A DNA stretch of 64,000 nt, from the NCBI RefSeq assembly GCF_905147365.1, contig NC_056420.1:13402001-13466000 (forward strand). Direction: 5' to 3'. The first letter of the stretch is position 1. Every line of letters begins with the position of its first letter. The position numbers and the translations under genes are program-made. Origin of the DNA: Aricia agestis (taxonomy: Eukaryota; Arthropoda; Insecta; Lepidoptera; Lycaenidae). Shown one piece after another: positions 22,128 to 34,138 of the stretch. The notes beneath the pieces were generated by a model, which saw only the letters and a program-made list of their open reading frames with translations, searched no databases and was not told the DNA's origin.

Positions 22128-22268
22128 TCTTTTCTTTATCGCTTCTTATCGTCGATCAAAATGTATGGAATTGACATAAGCGTTGGTTAATATGACGTTG
22201 ACGTTCAACTCGTCTTATGTCAATTCCATATATTTTGATCGGCGATTCTATTCTAAAAAAGTCTTGGC
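22128..22268. mobile_element. MITE, 'gatcaaaatgtatgg' family, copy 1
   Basis: Arms 'gatcaaaatgtatggaattg' and 'caattccatatattttgatc' face each other across about 45 bp containing 'atgacgttgacgtt'. Same family as 52895-53050. Confidence 0.7.
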
Positions 22269-22712
22269 TCTTGTCTCAATTTTGATAAAATTTCGGCGCA
22301 ACTAAAGGCAACATCTTAACCATGAAGATGAATCCTCGGTATTCATATTCGTATTCCTTGACATATGAAAAACATAATTTTGGGGAAACGACGTCGTGTT
22401 CCGTGTCAAGTGATTGCGCAATTTGTGTGAGGACTTCCGTTATTTCTCGTGTTATGGCGTTTTGGGAGAAAACTGTTGAATCCTGTATAATATCATAGAT
22501 TACTTGTATTATTTTTTGATTAATTTCATATTAATTATGTGGCTTAAATAACAAAAACTTATAGACTTACCTTGAACTAACCTAATAACACCGGAGCTGT
22601 GGGAAAAATCTTATAAAATATTATTTATTTATTTATTTGTTTATTCTTTTGCAAAAAGTGATAATACTTTTGTACCGATTTGAATGAGTCATGAGGCATG
22701 GATGATTATAAT

Positions 22713-22900
22713 CTATACTAATATTATAATTGGGAAAAGTTTGTTTGTTTGTTTGTTTGAACGCACTAATCTCAGGAACTACTCGTATAGGATAATGCAT
22801 GAACCGTAAAATGTGCAGATTCTGTGCGACTCCTGCGTAAGTCGTAACTAGCCTGGTTTCAATGAAACCGGCCACCCTCACCGAAACTGTTGTGGGAGTT
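22713..22900. mobile_element. Helitron-like head joined to a SINE tail fragment
   Basis: 'tctatactaatattataatt' followed by (GTTT)n is a Helitron-like head on plus. At 22828-22890 the sequence matches the tail of tRNA-SINE family 2 in reverse (ggtttcaatgaaaccggcca). A TTA microsatellite follows at 22901-22915. Confidence 0.5.
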
Positions 22901-23315
22901 ATTATTATTATTATTAAGCTCAAGTTGAACCGATTTAGATAAAATCTAGCATTCATAAAATTTAACTCTTAGTCATGACTCATGAACACAGAATACTTAC
23001 GTTTAAATGTTAGCGCGCGTTAAATCTTTATAAAATCGGATAGTTACTACGAGAACAAAGTTGCGAACTACATCAAGTATATTATATTAAGCTATATAAT
23101 ATATTGTATTATGTAATATATAAACCGCAATACGTTCGCAATAACGTCCCCTAGGCGTTTGTATCATTACGCGCGACGGGGGACGATGTTATATGACTTT
23201 TGTATGATAAGATTTGCATTTTACGATTCAGAAACTAAGTCTATTTTCCAGGGAACAGTTCCATATTCTTGTTCCCGTATAGTAGTCAAACTATAACTAG
23301 ATGTTTCCTACGTAT
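22901..23315. other. No feature recognised
   Basis: AT-rich with scattered alternating AT blocks near 23070-23120. Confidence 0.4.
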
Positions 23316-23604
23316 ACAGTGTGTAACAAAAATAAGTGATAATACTTTAGGGTGTGTACGTGTTCCTTGTAGAGAGTTCACTGTTAAAGTAGCAGCGCTG
23401 AAAGACGAAATTTTTTTTTGAAGCGTTGAAAGACCAACATTTTTTTTCACTTTTGTATAGGGAAACTCGTGACGCTCGGACTCTTGCCCATACAAAAGTG
23501 AAAAAAATGTTGGTCTTTCAACGCTGCTACTTTCACAGTGAACTCTCTACAAGGAACACATACACACCCTAAAGTATTATAACTTATATTTGTTACACCC
23601 TGTG
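23316..23604. mobile_element. Long-palindrome MITE, 'acagtgtgtaacaaaa' family, copy 1
   Basis: Inverted arms of over 100 bp each: acagtgtgtaacaaaaataa... mirrored by ...tttgttacaccctgtgt. The loop is about 40 bp. Non-coding; the RNA would form a near-perfect hairpin. Confidence 0.8.
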
Positions 23605-24856
23605 TCCCTGTATATGCAACGGGAATACAGAAGATACCTACTGTTATGATGGGATGAAAAATAACCTATTACCTTTAACTTATTCATAGCACAAGTACCA
23701 TATCAAAACCCTAGAATCCGATTAGCAATTTTTTTACGAAAAGTTTGCCTCTGTTATACATAATCTAATTTATTTACATGCGCTAACGCACACATGCATT
23801 ATAATACTACGCTTCTTCGCTTTCTTTCGTACGTGATTGTTTGACTAGCTGTAGCGAAGTTTGCAATACGCTACGGCTAGTCACACAATAATATAATAAT
23901 AATATATAACACACACATTAATAAAAAACCGGCGTCACTTTATACTTCGTCTCTATCTATACATTTTATTTGATCTGAGGTCTCACAAAATAATATTATT
24001 ATGCTCATTAAATATTTATATAATGAGCATAATATTATTTAGTTAGACACAATAATCCCCCTTATGTCGCTTAAACTTTACGAAGTCTCAGTATAATTAG
24101 TTTCACGTGCGACTGATTCTGTCTAAACTTTATACGTCTAGTAGCTTTCAAATGCCTTTCCTTTAGAGCTTGACTGTGACTTAAAGCTTAGATAGTAATA
24201 TTATCATTATAGAGGTATTTAAATAGTTATATATTTTAAGGGTAAATATTAGTGTAAATCTGTTACCTTTTCGGAACTAAGCTGCTGGAATAAAAACAAT
24301 TTGGATATTTGGCTCTGATATAATTCAAGTTTTATATTGGATTGCTTCATGGATAAAATCGATGGATAGTTTTTTCTAGGGAGGAAAAAAGGAGAGAAGG
24401 AGAAATTCACAGTCTATAAGTAACATTTATGTGTAATATAATATGTAAGTAGCCATGCAGAATATACTAACAAGTCTACCACTAAAACATGTTATCAACA
24501 CAAACACACAGCACATAGACAAACAAACACTTATATAACACCCCTGTTATCTTCGACAAAAACTCCGACTCTTCATTTTCAGCGGATCATTAGCAAACAA
24601 TATACCGCGTACCGTTATCAAAATATTATTTTTGAACCACATCCGAGGCAGACGCACTATTAGGAAAAAACAATGGCGGAACAATGCCTCGCCCCTCGCC
24701 TCGCCTTCCCGCGCCCTTTCCTCTCACGCGCCCAGTGTTGCCAACCACAGAAAACCAAAAATCCTCATCATTTACAAAGCCGCTAGCCGTAGAAAACAGT
24801 AGAATCAAAATGCCTAATTTTATGCTAAAATCTTTTAGTATGTTATAGGGTTAATA
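23605..24856. other. No gene recognised; one AT hairpin and one GC-rich block
   Basis: A hairpin at 23993-24043 has the arm 'tattatgctcatta'. The segment at 24650-24740 is GC-richer and ends in 'cagtgttgccaacc', found inverted at 25428-25441. No exon supported. Confidence 0.4.
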
Positions 24857-24972
24857 TTCATACTAATATTATAAGTATATCTGTTGCCTGTTCACGCTTA
24901 AACCACTGAACCGATTTTGATGGGTTTGGAGTTTGATTCCCAGAAAAGGACATAGAATACTTTTTAAATAAC
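24857..24972 (+). mobile_element. Lep1-type Helitron 5' fragment
   Basis: 'catactaatattataagtat' head, 'ttcacgcttaaaccactgaa' and 'cccagaaaaggacatagaat' blocks in family order. 3' part missing. Confidence 0.55.
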
Positions 24973-25059
24973 ACTAAAACTAACTATTTTGTGAATATTG
25001 CAAGGGCCAGGCAGTTATGTATTGATATAAAGCAAAAAAGGCAAAAAAACCGTTTGTTG

Positions 25060-25222
25060 TATCGGACCCTTTGAATATTAATTTTACTCTGTTTTTAGTA
25101 TTTGTTGTTATAGCGATTCTTGAGACAGACCTGAATCTGGAGACAGACAAACGGACAGACATCGAAGTCTCAGTAATAAAGGTCCCGTTTTTACTCTTTG
25201 GGTACGGAACCCTAAAACAGTA
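25060..25222 (-). repeat. Dispersed '...TTGGCCG' repeat, copy 2 (5' part)
   Basis: The reverse complement starts 'ttttagggttccgtacccaa', the same start as the minus copy ending at about 61636. Confidence 0.6.
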
Positions 25223-25245
25223 GATCTACTGTTAAAAAGACCTGT

Positions 25246-25424
25246 CACCTTTTTCCGGACCAATACGACCTACAAACCTTCAAGAGAGCGTATTCTTTCT
25301 TAAAAGGCCGGCAACGCATCTGCAGCTCTTCTAATGTTGCGAGTGTCCATGGGCGACGGTAGTTGCTTTCCATCAGGTGACCTGTTTGCTCGTTTGCCCC
25401 CTTATTTTATATTAAATATTAAAA
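25246..25424 (+). mobile_element. LINE ORF2 C-terminus and 3' end
   Basis: The plus frame from 25246 reads FPDQYDLQTFKRAY, then SFLKGRQRICSSS, and ends VASVHGRR-stop at about 25366, followed by a short 3' UTR. The order (FP..YD...FK+..Y..LKGR) is typical of the last ORF2 residues of jockey-like LINEs. This shows that the conserved tail of the GC-rich retroelement comes from a LINE coding end. 5'-truncated, dead. Confidence 0.65.
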
Positions 25425-25869
25425 AAGGGTTGGCAACACTGCCCGCGCCCTCTCCTCGCGTCTCTTTCTCCCTTTCCGCGTCTCACTTGAGATCTCGCGC
25501 CCTTTTCGCCGACATAAAAACTTAATAGAGTTCTTAGCCGTCGAGGTCAGAAGCTTTCAATGTTGTTTTAAATATAGACTCATCAATTTCAGCTTGTTAT
25601 TTTTATCACAATTAACTGAGTGTGCTATAAAAGTTGAAAAAACTGAAGTGTATTCAATGGGTATAGTGTTCTTTTACTAGCTCTTACCTGTATAAATATA
25701 AAGTACTTGAACTACTGACATCAAATACATTAGAACTCTGGATAGGTATGGGACAGTCTACGACTTAAAGACAGAAAAAAATCATACAAAAACCGTTATC
25801 TACATCAATTTCATTAACTCAACATGGTCCCAAAAGTCAGGCTTTTCAGGTGTAATACCTATCTTATCT
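25425..25869. other. GC-rich block then AT-rich DNA, unassigned
   Basis: 25428-25515 is pyrimidine-rich and GC-rich (ctcctcgcgtctctttctcc). It could be an exon or an old element. No splice pair or terminal repeat found. Confidence 0.3.
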
Positions 25870-26184
25870 TCTTATATATAAAATTCTCGTGTCACAATGT
25901 TAGGCCGCGTACTCCTCCGAAACGGCTTTACTGATTTTAACCAAATTTTATATGCATATTCAGTGGGTCTGGGAATCGGCTACTGGCCACTTTTTATATT
26001 GATTTAGTGCATTTGTTGAATAAATAATAGTTAATTATTACAACTCGACACTGACGGCGACCATTGTTTGTGGGACGGGATAGCGATGGACGTTGTCATG
26101 GTAACATACTTATTTAGTCACTTCAATAAAATAATACGGGCGAAATACTTTATATGGCAAAGGAACGTTTGCCGGGACAGCTAG
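25870..26184 (+). mobile_element. Helitron-like element, family 2, full length
   Basis: TCTTATATATAAAATTCTCG start and '...gccgggacagCTAG|T' end. Colinear with 8876-9187; the 3' end uses the 'aacgtttgccgggacag' variant seen in family 3. Confidence 0.7.
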
Positions 26185-26214
26185 TATTTATATAAATATG
26201 ATAGTTTACATGAT

Positions 26215-26280
26215 ATGGACAAAATGTATGGTTCCTGCGGGATAAACGATTAACGTTACGAAGTTGAAGACATCGAGACT
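26215..26280 (+). mobile_element. Lep1-type Helitron 3' fragment
   Basis: 'aatgtatggttcctgcggga' and 'aacgttacgaagttgaagac' correspond to the 3' part of the family. Cut by the retroelement that follows. Confidence 0.4.
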
Positions 26281-26592
26281 TTTTTTTTATGAAATAAGGG
26301 GGCAAACGAGCAAACGGGTCACCTGATGGAAATCAACATCCGTCGCCCATGGACACTCGCAGCATCAGAAGAGCTGCAGGTGCGTTGCCGGCCTTTTAAG
26401 AGGGAATAGGGTAATAGGGGAGGATAGGGAAGGAAGGGAATAGGGGAGGGTAGGGAAGGGAATAGGGTAGGGGATTGGGCCTCCGGTAAACTCACTCACT
26501 CGGCGAAACACAGCGCAAGCGCTGTTTCACGCCGGTTTTCTGTGAGAACGTGGTATTTCTCCGGTCAAGCCGGTCCATTCGTGCCGAAGCAT
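26280..26592 (-). mobile_element. GC-rich poly(A) retroelement, copy 4
   Basis: Near-complete minus copy: T run at 26281, tail, GGGAATAGGG-rich middle and GC-rich head ending 'gtgccgaagcat'. The first about 15 bp of the head are missing. Confidence 0.85.
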
Positions 26593-27456
26593 TTTAGGAT
26601 TTTGTTAGGATGTAATTAATTTTTAATCTACATTTTTTTTTATTAAAAAATTTGGGCCGTCTATGGACTGTTCGTCGATATCCTTTTTTTGTTATTTTAT
26701 TATTTACATTTTTCGCACCAAGGATTTAAAGCTAATTAAATCCTAACATTCGAATCAGAGCCGCGCTAATCAAAACATAATATTTTGTCAACCATACTAA
26801 TATAATAGGCTAACAAAAAGGACAAATAAAAACTAATTACATTGAACATGTTAATGTGGCAGCGTAATTATCATAACAATATTATTTATTACACAAATTA
26901 GTGCTCAAAGCCGGGATTAAAACTAAATTGTTTGTTAATTAAACAAAATTTCAAATGAAAATTAGCTTTACAAAGTGCATCCCTGTAGGAAGCCAGTACA
27001 ATACATGAAACTAATGTTTTAAATGTTATAGTATTGTTCTAATGCTTTCAGATGTGAAAACTGTATTAGAGAAATTGATAAAATGGCAGATCGTGGAACT
27101 ACGTAATTTGGTCGGGTTTTGGCAAGCTCAAGCAATAATTTATCGCGATTCGCGACTATATTATTATAACTGAATTGACACAACTCAATCAAATAATTTA
27201 AAACCTTTTCTTTTGTTGTAGCGATGGCGATGCTTATAAATTTAAATTCGCTAACATACGGAATTGCCCTCCAGAAAATACATCTTACGTCCTTGCCCAG
27301 GACAAAGTCGTATCACATTTGCCATACTGATATCCCAACAAAATCTAGGAGTATTGTGTATAATATGTAATTGATTGTACTGTCGGTTCTTGGTGGAAAT
27401 TCATGTTGAACACTAATAAAACACAATTTTTCGTGCACTTTTTCCACTAAGTATAT
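26593..27456. other. No gene; a degenerate MITE at about 27085-27200
   Basis: 'gaactacgtaatttggtcgg' and 'actgaattgacacaactcaa' resemble the 'tactatcag' MITE core. The remainder is unassigned AT-rich DNA. Confidence 0.35.
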
Positions 27457-27690
27457 TAAGGAACGAGCTTTTGCCCGCGGCTTTGCTCGCGTTAAGAAGT
27501 ATTTTTATATATAAACTTTCATCCCCTATTTTAACCCCTTGGGGTTGGAATTTATCAAAATCCTTTCTTAGCGGATGCCTTCGTCATAACATCTGCCTGC
27601 ATGCAAAATTTCAGCCCGATCCGTCCAGTGGTTTGGGCTGTGTGTTGATAGATGTCAGTCAGTCACCTTTGAGTTTTATATATAGGTATA
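27457..27690 (+). repeat. Dispersed 'cccgcggctttgctcgcgtt' repeat, copy 1
   Basis: Shares the blocks 'ccttggggttggaatttatc', 'cctttcttagcggatgcc' and 'cagcccgatccgtccagt' with 53742-54030 (+) and 46315-46432 (-). A common lepidopteran dispersed repeat; class not resolved. Confidence 0.65.
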
Positions 27691-29106
27691 TAGAAATGAT
27701 TTTAAATTTTAACAAATTACATGACCGCTTGCGAAATAAATCATCATCAGTATAATGTATAAACGTCAATGTACTGGCCTGAACAAAAAAAGTGTATGGC
27801 GTCGATTTATGACGCCTGAAAGTGATTTATCTATTATGATTAAGACTATGTAGTAGTAATATTTCTACCCTTCATACAAAAAGTATATAAACAGATGACC
27901 GAAACTTTGTTCCGGGGTTGACTTCACAAAAAACAATATTCGCACAGAATATTGTAGACCGGGTGTATGTAAATTGACTAAGGGACGAATAACTCCAACA
28001 TTACCAAAACAATATTTTCGGGAATAATTTTTAAAAGCACGCGACAAAAAATTCACGCTTTTATTACTATGTAGCATTGTACTTTTATTTGTTTTTACTA
28101 CACTGAAATGTAGTCGCGTGTTTTATAAAAATAAAAATTGATTTAGTTGTTACAGTTCCGAGAATAAAGGGTACAGTTTGTTGTTAAAATTAGTTCTGGT
28201 GGAGGTCTGAAATATATTTTGTTTTATGTGCGTTGGATTGAAGAGTTTTTTTTAACAAAGAGCTGTCGCAATGTTGAATGGTGTTTTTTTGACCTAAAAG
28301 AAGACACTTTGTTGGTTGTTGAGAACAAAATAGTTATGGCGGTTACTGGAGTCTCCAAAAGGAACTTACGATAGTTTTAATCCCGGTACAGTAAAAAATT
28401 GTACGATTTCCGAGCAATGACATAATGTCTGAGTAACAAAGCAGAAGTACTGTCACAGAAATGGATTCGTATACATAATATGGCGGACCTACGTTATTTG
28501 GTCTGGTTATTTCAAACTCTGCTATAGTTTACAAGTAAAATTGACATGACTAAACCCAACAAAACAACCTTCTTAATCTATCTACTTAAAATCTTTGATG
28601 CTATACAAAATTTTAAAATTATTAAACACTGCACCTTATTTCTTCACCAGACCTCCATCGTAGAGTTAAGTTGACATTGGCAACTCACTGAGGCCGCCAT
28701 AATAAAAAAGAAGATGAAGAAGAATTTCTTTGACGATATATAAGCATTATAAAAACTTTATTGCCCTAGCTGTGATCAGTCAAATACTTGTGAGGACCAA
28801 GTATGTTATTAATCGTAACAAATAGAATTACTTAGACGGAACGAGGCACTCTCATAAAATCAAGATCTTTGATGTCTCTCAAATGTAATGTAGCATACAA
28901 CGTTCAAACAGATTCCACGTAAGCTAAGCACTGTTGTTTTTGACCTAGAATGTTCTTATATTATCTCAAAGGGGAATGCATCTTAAAATTCGAGTGGACT
29001 TGAAACTTACTATGTAAGTTTATACTTTCTTCTACCTTTTATACTTTTGGTATAGAAGAAATATTTCACTGAAAGATCAATGCAAAGATTTCTTAGATTT
29101 TTTTAA
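27691..29106. other. No gene; one degenerate MITE
   Basis: 28465-28560 resembles the 'tactatcag' MITE (ggcggacctacgttatttgg ... aattgacatgactaaaccca). Otherwise no feature; the hydrophilic frame at 27865-28077 (-) lacks support. Confidence 0.35.
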
Positions 29107-29364
29107 TTTTTTATTTTTATGAAATAAGGGGGCAAACGAGCAAACGGGTCACCTGATGGAAAGCAACATCCGTCGCCCATGGACACTCGCAGCATCAGAA
29201 GAGCTGCAAGTGCGTTGCCGGCCTTTTAAGAGGGAATAGGGTAATAGGGGAGGGAAGGGAACGGAATAGGGGAGGACAGGGAAGGGAATAGGGTAGGGGA
29301 TTGGGCCTCCGGTAAACTCACTCACTCGGCGAAACACAGCGCAAGAGCTGTTTCACGCCGGTTT
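29107..29364 (-). mobile_element. GC-rich poly(A) retroelement, copy 5, 5'-truncated
   Basis: The minus copy stops at 'cacgccggttt', losing about the first 75 bp of the head. 5' truncation is the mark of target-primed reverse transcription. Confidence 0.85.
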
Positions 29365-29771
29365 AGAAACTTGAAGTTGTACAATATCTTTCTCTCTCTT
29401 ACAATGAAGGCGTACAATAACATATTTTTTTTAAATGACACCCAGCTGGGGAAAAAAGCTTCAAAGGTTGCAATAAAATTTTTCTTCATTTTATCCACAA
29501 ATTCTTTATTCTATTTCTATCTCTAGTGTATAATATAAAAATAGTTAACAATCGCAAAATTTTAAAATAATTTATTGCTAAACTATAAAAATATAACATC
29601 CAATCTCGACGTTATAAAATTGAATATCCTGTTTATTGCTATAAACAGTTTATTCAATTTCGGAACGTATTTGTGAAATTGGGGAACTAAATAAAATACA
29701 ATAAAACTGTAAAAATAAAAGTGTTTTATGATCGTCAACGACATTTCATTTACAATTTACTGTCCTACTAA
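29365..29771. other. No feature recognised
   Basis: Very AT-rich linker. Confidence 0.4.
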
Positions 29772-29962
29772 ATGACGCCCGCAACTCCGTTGCGCTAAAA
29801 CTCGTTTATCGCGTGGAAACCGTACATTTTTTCGGATCAGAATTATCCTGTGTCCTTTCCCGGGACTCGAAGTATCTCCATACCAAATTTCAGCATAACC
29901 GGTTCAGGGGTTTGGACGTGAAGACGTGTAACAGATACACTTTTGCATTCATAATATTATAG
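29772..29962 (-). mobile_element. Lep1-type Helitron, minus copy
   Basis: 'gacgcccgcaactccgttgc' through 'tttcccgggactcgaagtat' to '...ttgcattcataatattatag', in family order. Ends eroded. Confidence 0.6.
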
Positions 29963-30148
29963 TACTATGGTTTCATATTTAGTGACAATAAATAGGATGG
30001 TATCACGAAGGGAGAAAAAGCCGCAAATTACTTGAGTTATAACTGTTAGTAATGTGCTGCCATTAGTTTGAGGATAACCCACATAAGGACGATGAATAAA
30101 TACGCCTATTTTATAGGGATAGGACGAACTCCGACGCAAACATATTAT

Positions 30149-30407
30149 ACAGTGTGTAACAAAAATAAGTGATAATACTTTAGGGTGTGTACGTGTTAAT
30201 TGTAAAGAGTTCACTGTGAAAGTAGCAGCGCTGAAAGACAAAATTTTTTTTCACTTTTGTATGGGCAAGGACCCGAGCATCACGAGTTTCCCCATACAAA
30301 AGTGAAAAAAAAATCGTCTTTCAGCGCTGCTACTTTCACAGTGAACTCTCTACAAGGAACACGTACACACCCTAAAGTATTATCACTTATTTTTGTTACA
30401 CCCTGTA
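30149..30407. mobile_element. Long-palindrome MITE, 'acagtgtgtaacaaaa' family, copy 2
   Basis: Same ends as 23316-23604. The loop (about 30260-30293, 'gggcaaggacccgagcatca') is slightly shorter. Confidence 0.8.
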
Positions 30408-30575
30408 TAGAAAAGAATAACAGACGTGAGTGATTAATCAGATAACTAATATTTTATAACAAAGGACGATTACTAATAGCATATAATATAGGGACAGACA
30501 GCAGAAGCGAATTTATACGTAGCGAAGGCCATATTTCAGCAAATAGGCCAGAAATTATAGGTCCGGAACGCTTAC

Positions 30576-30645
30576 CGTAATAGTGGTAGGTCAGACGAAT
30601 GCCGTGAGGCATCATGTAACCGACACGTATCACGCTAGCATTATC
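30576..30645 (-). CDS. Candidate minus-strand exon, unknown gene
   Basis: On the minus strand 'gacgaattag|GAT' precedes a 70-nt open stretch ending 'TATTACG|GTAAGC', a good donor. It reads DNASVIRVGYMM then PHGIRLTYHYY plus one base. Exit phase is 1, as in the signal-peptide exon at 63817, and orientation agrees with that gene, but entry phase 0 does not join directly to it. The acceptor lacks a good pyrimidine tract, and the plus strand is also open here. Speculative. Confidence 0.25.
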
Positions 30646-30809
30646 CTAATTCGTCTTTTTATGGCCCCCGTAACCAAACAACGGGTAATTGGCAACGTAT
30701 TGAGTATAATGGCCCCATTTCCGGGGCTTTTTTACCTCAACTTTTGCGAACTCGAATCAGGAACTGGAATTAGGGATTAATGAGTTTTACGTAATGCGTT
30801 ATGAACCTA

Positions 30810-31520
30810 ATGTCTCTCACAGCGGTTTCTTTGACGGTGGCAGGTTTTCTTAATCCAGCTATGAAGGAGAATTTTAAGGAGTCCATGTTTTTTTTCTAAT
30901 TCTAATTAAAGGACTTTATCATAAAACGATAATGCCGGCCTAGAGTTCATGTATGTGCAGCAAACAAGAGCCTGCTCTTCCTTCTGCTTTTAAAACCTCG
31001 TAGGACGGATGACCGACATGACTCTCATAGATCTGGCGCAGGTAACGCCTCCTATTATAAATCTAATACCTCTCAATGCAGATTAGTTGACGATTGCTGG
31101 TTTTATTGTAGCCAGGCTATTTATACACTAGAATTTTTTATAGTGCCCAAGTGTGTGTAGTAAACAAAAGTTTTCTCTTGCTTGTACTCTCGTCACATAG
31201 TGGGACGGATAACCGACACGGCTGGCACCTGAGGGCCTAGCACAAGAAGACTAGCGGCAAGCGATTATCGTCAACTCGTACATCGTCATCTCATACATTT
31301 TGTGGCGTTTACAACGCCACAAAATGTATGAGATTTGACGTTAGTATTCGCTAGCGAAACGATGACTTATGTCAAATCGCACACATTTTGTTAGCGTCTA
31401 CGATAATCGCTTGCTACTTGTCTACTAGGGCTGATCAGGCAGAGCCGACTTTAAATGCCCATCTGATGCATGGATCCTGTCAGACAATCAGGTGACAGCT
31501 AGTCCTAAACAAACTTGGAA
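30810..31520 (-). mobile_element. Two degraded copies of tRNA-SINE family 2
   Basis: 'gacggtggcaggtttt', 'gacggatgaccgacatgact' (30820-31030) and 'ttttatagtgcccaagtgtg', 'gggacggataaccgacacgg', 'gatgcatggatcctgtcaga' (31093-31500) follow the order of the copies at 55620 and 63088. The second copy is split by a MITE. Confidence 0.6.
31251..31428. mobile_element. MITE nested in a SINE
   Basis: Inverted ends 'ctagcggcaagcgattatcg' and 'cgataatcgcttgctacttg...ctag'. It also has an inner hairpin, 'catacattttgtggcgtt' and its complement, at about 31292-31333. Same family as 14642-15000. Confidence 0.7.
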
Positions 31521-33125
31521 ACTTACTTAAGCTCTAAACCACTAATTAGACCACGGAAATCCTCTGTAATATTTATAACTATTATAACAATACTTGAACG
31601 GACTAGAATTCAAGTTAATCAAGCATAAATGAGGTTAGTGTCATTCATAATAATATGAAGATTATTAAACAAGCGATTAATGTAAAATTAAAAATGAAAC
31701 CTCAAAAGGGAATAGCCAGCGAGAACTGAAATTCCAAATGCAAAATTCAAATTTCAAATTCGGATTTAGAACGTAAACCGACACTAATCGGGGCGTTTGA
31801 TTACTATCAATTATTAGTTATAGACCAATAAATAGCTCCAGGGTTCGCGGCGACCAATCACGGCCTCATTATGTTAATTTAGATCCGCCAGAAGCGTTTG
31901 ACGCTAGCTTAAATAAATATTTCGCGGTCGACTGCACTTGCGGCTTATTCGGACATGTGGTTATGAACATGAGCATCATCATTCATCATCATCAGGGGTC
32001 AAAAATGACAACGTTTTCATAAATATTTTGTTTCATTACAAATATAAAATGGCCACACGTCAGATGAAATATGAAACATCAATATAGCCGAATGAAAGAA
32101 CTTTTTAAGCTAGTGCATAGCCTTTATCAAGGGTTTTGAGTGCGGCGACCGAATCAAGAAATCCCCTAACGAAAAAACCTAACACCGACCGGCACAGCGG
32201 TGAGGCGTTGCCAGACTTCGGCACGGCGCTCGTGTGCGTACGACTAGACGTATGCGAATTATAATTTCATAAGTTGCTATGCAATAGCTATACCGCGACA
32301 GTCCGCGAGTGCAACACGTATTTTTTTTTAATATTGTTTGATTAACTTCATGCGGCCATCATACATCCTTTCATCCTTAACTACCGTAATTTGGTTTTGT
32401 ATGCAAATTCTCGTCTATTTTGTAACTATTATTCATTTACCATATATTCTGTCTACTCTGATATATTCGTTGTAGCTTCTAAGTTATTTACAGCTTCCAT
32501 TTCCTTTTCAACACCAAATAAAAGAACTAGAACTTACAAAAATACCTTTGCGAATTGTATACAAAAAGCGTGTTTAAAATTCAGTTTTTGTATATTCCGT
32601 ACTCCGCCCCGAGCTAGCTGTATACTAGCTGTATAGTGTACACTGTAGTTGCTATACAACGCACTTCGCCTTGACCGAGTTCCGTGCGAATTAGTTTCAC
32701 GTCTTTACTCTCAACGTGTCATTTAAGTTCTTGTCTTGAATGAGAAACGACAAGACTCCTAAAAAAGTTAGTCCAAAACGACTAAAATAAGAACGCTTGG
32801 TTGGACATGAAGAGGTAAAATAAAAATTCTTGGCATACATGATTTTTTACCATGATTGCGAATGCATGCAAATCGACGTCGACAATAGTCAATCATAGAA
32901 TCAATTTTGGGCTGTGGATAGGCCAAATAATCAAACTGCAAGCGCGACTGTCCAAAATCTTAATTAGCAGTAGCAATAAGAAAATAGCACACACACACAC
33001 ACACACACTGTATAGATACGCTAGAATCTAGATATTATAATTATTATTCATTAAGGACGCTATCATTAAAATTATTATATAAAATAGCAGGTACGTACGA
33101 ATATCGACGTTAAAGACATTAAAAT
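31521..33125. other. No gene recognised
   Basis: GC-richer islands at about 32150-32260 and 32600-32690 stand out but carry no splice or terminal-repeat signal. A CA microsatellite lies at 32987-33008. The plus frame at 32391-32636 is AT-rich and unsupported. Confidence 0.35.
32987..33008 (+). repeat. (AC)n microsatellite
   Basis: About eleven AC dinucleotides in a row. Confidence 0.95.
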
Positions 33126-33290
33126 ATCAAATCAAATGATTTAAATCATTTATTTCGGGCATCAGAGGCCCATATAACAAATACCTTAAATCTAACATAC
33201 ATATCAATTATTATATAATAAATACCTTAAACAAACACACATATTTTATATATATTCTTAAATCTAACACTGTCACGTTTTGCCGTAATA
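33126..33290 (-). mobile_element. LINE 3'-end fragment, copy 2
   Basis: Reverse complement: 'atatgggcctctgatgcccg' then 'aaataaatgatttaaatcat'. Same family as 10466-10610, including the doubled 'aataccttaa' unit. Confidence 0.5.
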
Positions 33291-33820
33291 AAATAACATT
33301 CAATATCAGCGCGCCTTGTACAGTGGCGGTTACGACGCTCGCCGCGTTCTTGATAGGATAGGATATGTATGAAGGAGAGCGTTTCTTATTTTTATTATAA
33401 ATGAAAATGTTATTTATTTTTATACAAAATATTTAGCTATTCGTACAGGGGACTAATTAAGCAACATATTTATTTTCCTTAGTTGAGTGTATTTAGCTAT
33501 AATGGTACCTCTTTTGCGATTATTGTGATGGTTAAAACGTATTTATGTCAAAATTTTGTATCTGGCTATAACATTTTTATAGTAAAGACGTGGAGAAGAA
33601 TATTATATTATCTTTCATTTGAAACCAAAATATCCTCGCAGTGTGACTCATAATTATTTAACCTACCTACCTGAAGCTGAAAATCGCTGATATCTGTGAA
33701 AAAATGTGATAACGTCCTTAAGAGCTTTTTTATTGTTCAAATTATTAACAATCATCCTTAAATATATCTAAATGCGTCCGATGGAATACTTGATTAGTTG
33801 ATATACTAAAGTCCAAAATT

Positions 33821-34020
33821 TACTAATATTATAAATGCGAAAGTTTGTATGTCTGTCTCTCTGTTACTTCTTCACGCTCAAACCGCTGAACCGATTTTGC
33901 AAAAAACCTGGTATGAAGATATTATGCACTTAGAGTCCCGGGAAAGAACATGAACAATGTACGGTTCTCGCACGATAAACCTATTTATACGAAAAGGAGT
34001 TGCAGGCGTCATCAGGCGTA
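33821..34020 (+). mobile_element. Lep1-type Helitron, plus copy
   Basis: 'tactaatattataaatgcga' head to 'ggagttgcaggcgtcatcag' end. About 200 bp, non-coding. Confidence 0.65.
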
Positions 34021-34138
34021 CGCTTATAAAAGGTATAATAGAGGTAAGGTAGTTTTTCTCCACAACTTCACCGAACATCCCATAAAAATTAATCTATGCG
34101 TGAACGACCGAGTGCGAAAACTCATTAATAAGTCAGTG

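Noticed and set aside
24640..25515. GC-rich blocks sharing 'gttggcaacactg' in inverted orientation as a TIR element
   Set aside because: Only about 14 bp match and the similarity does not extend inward.
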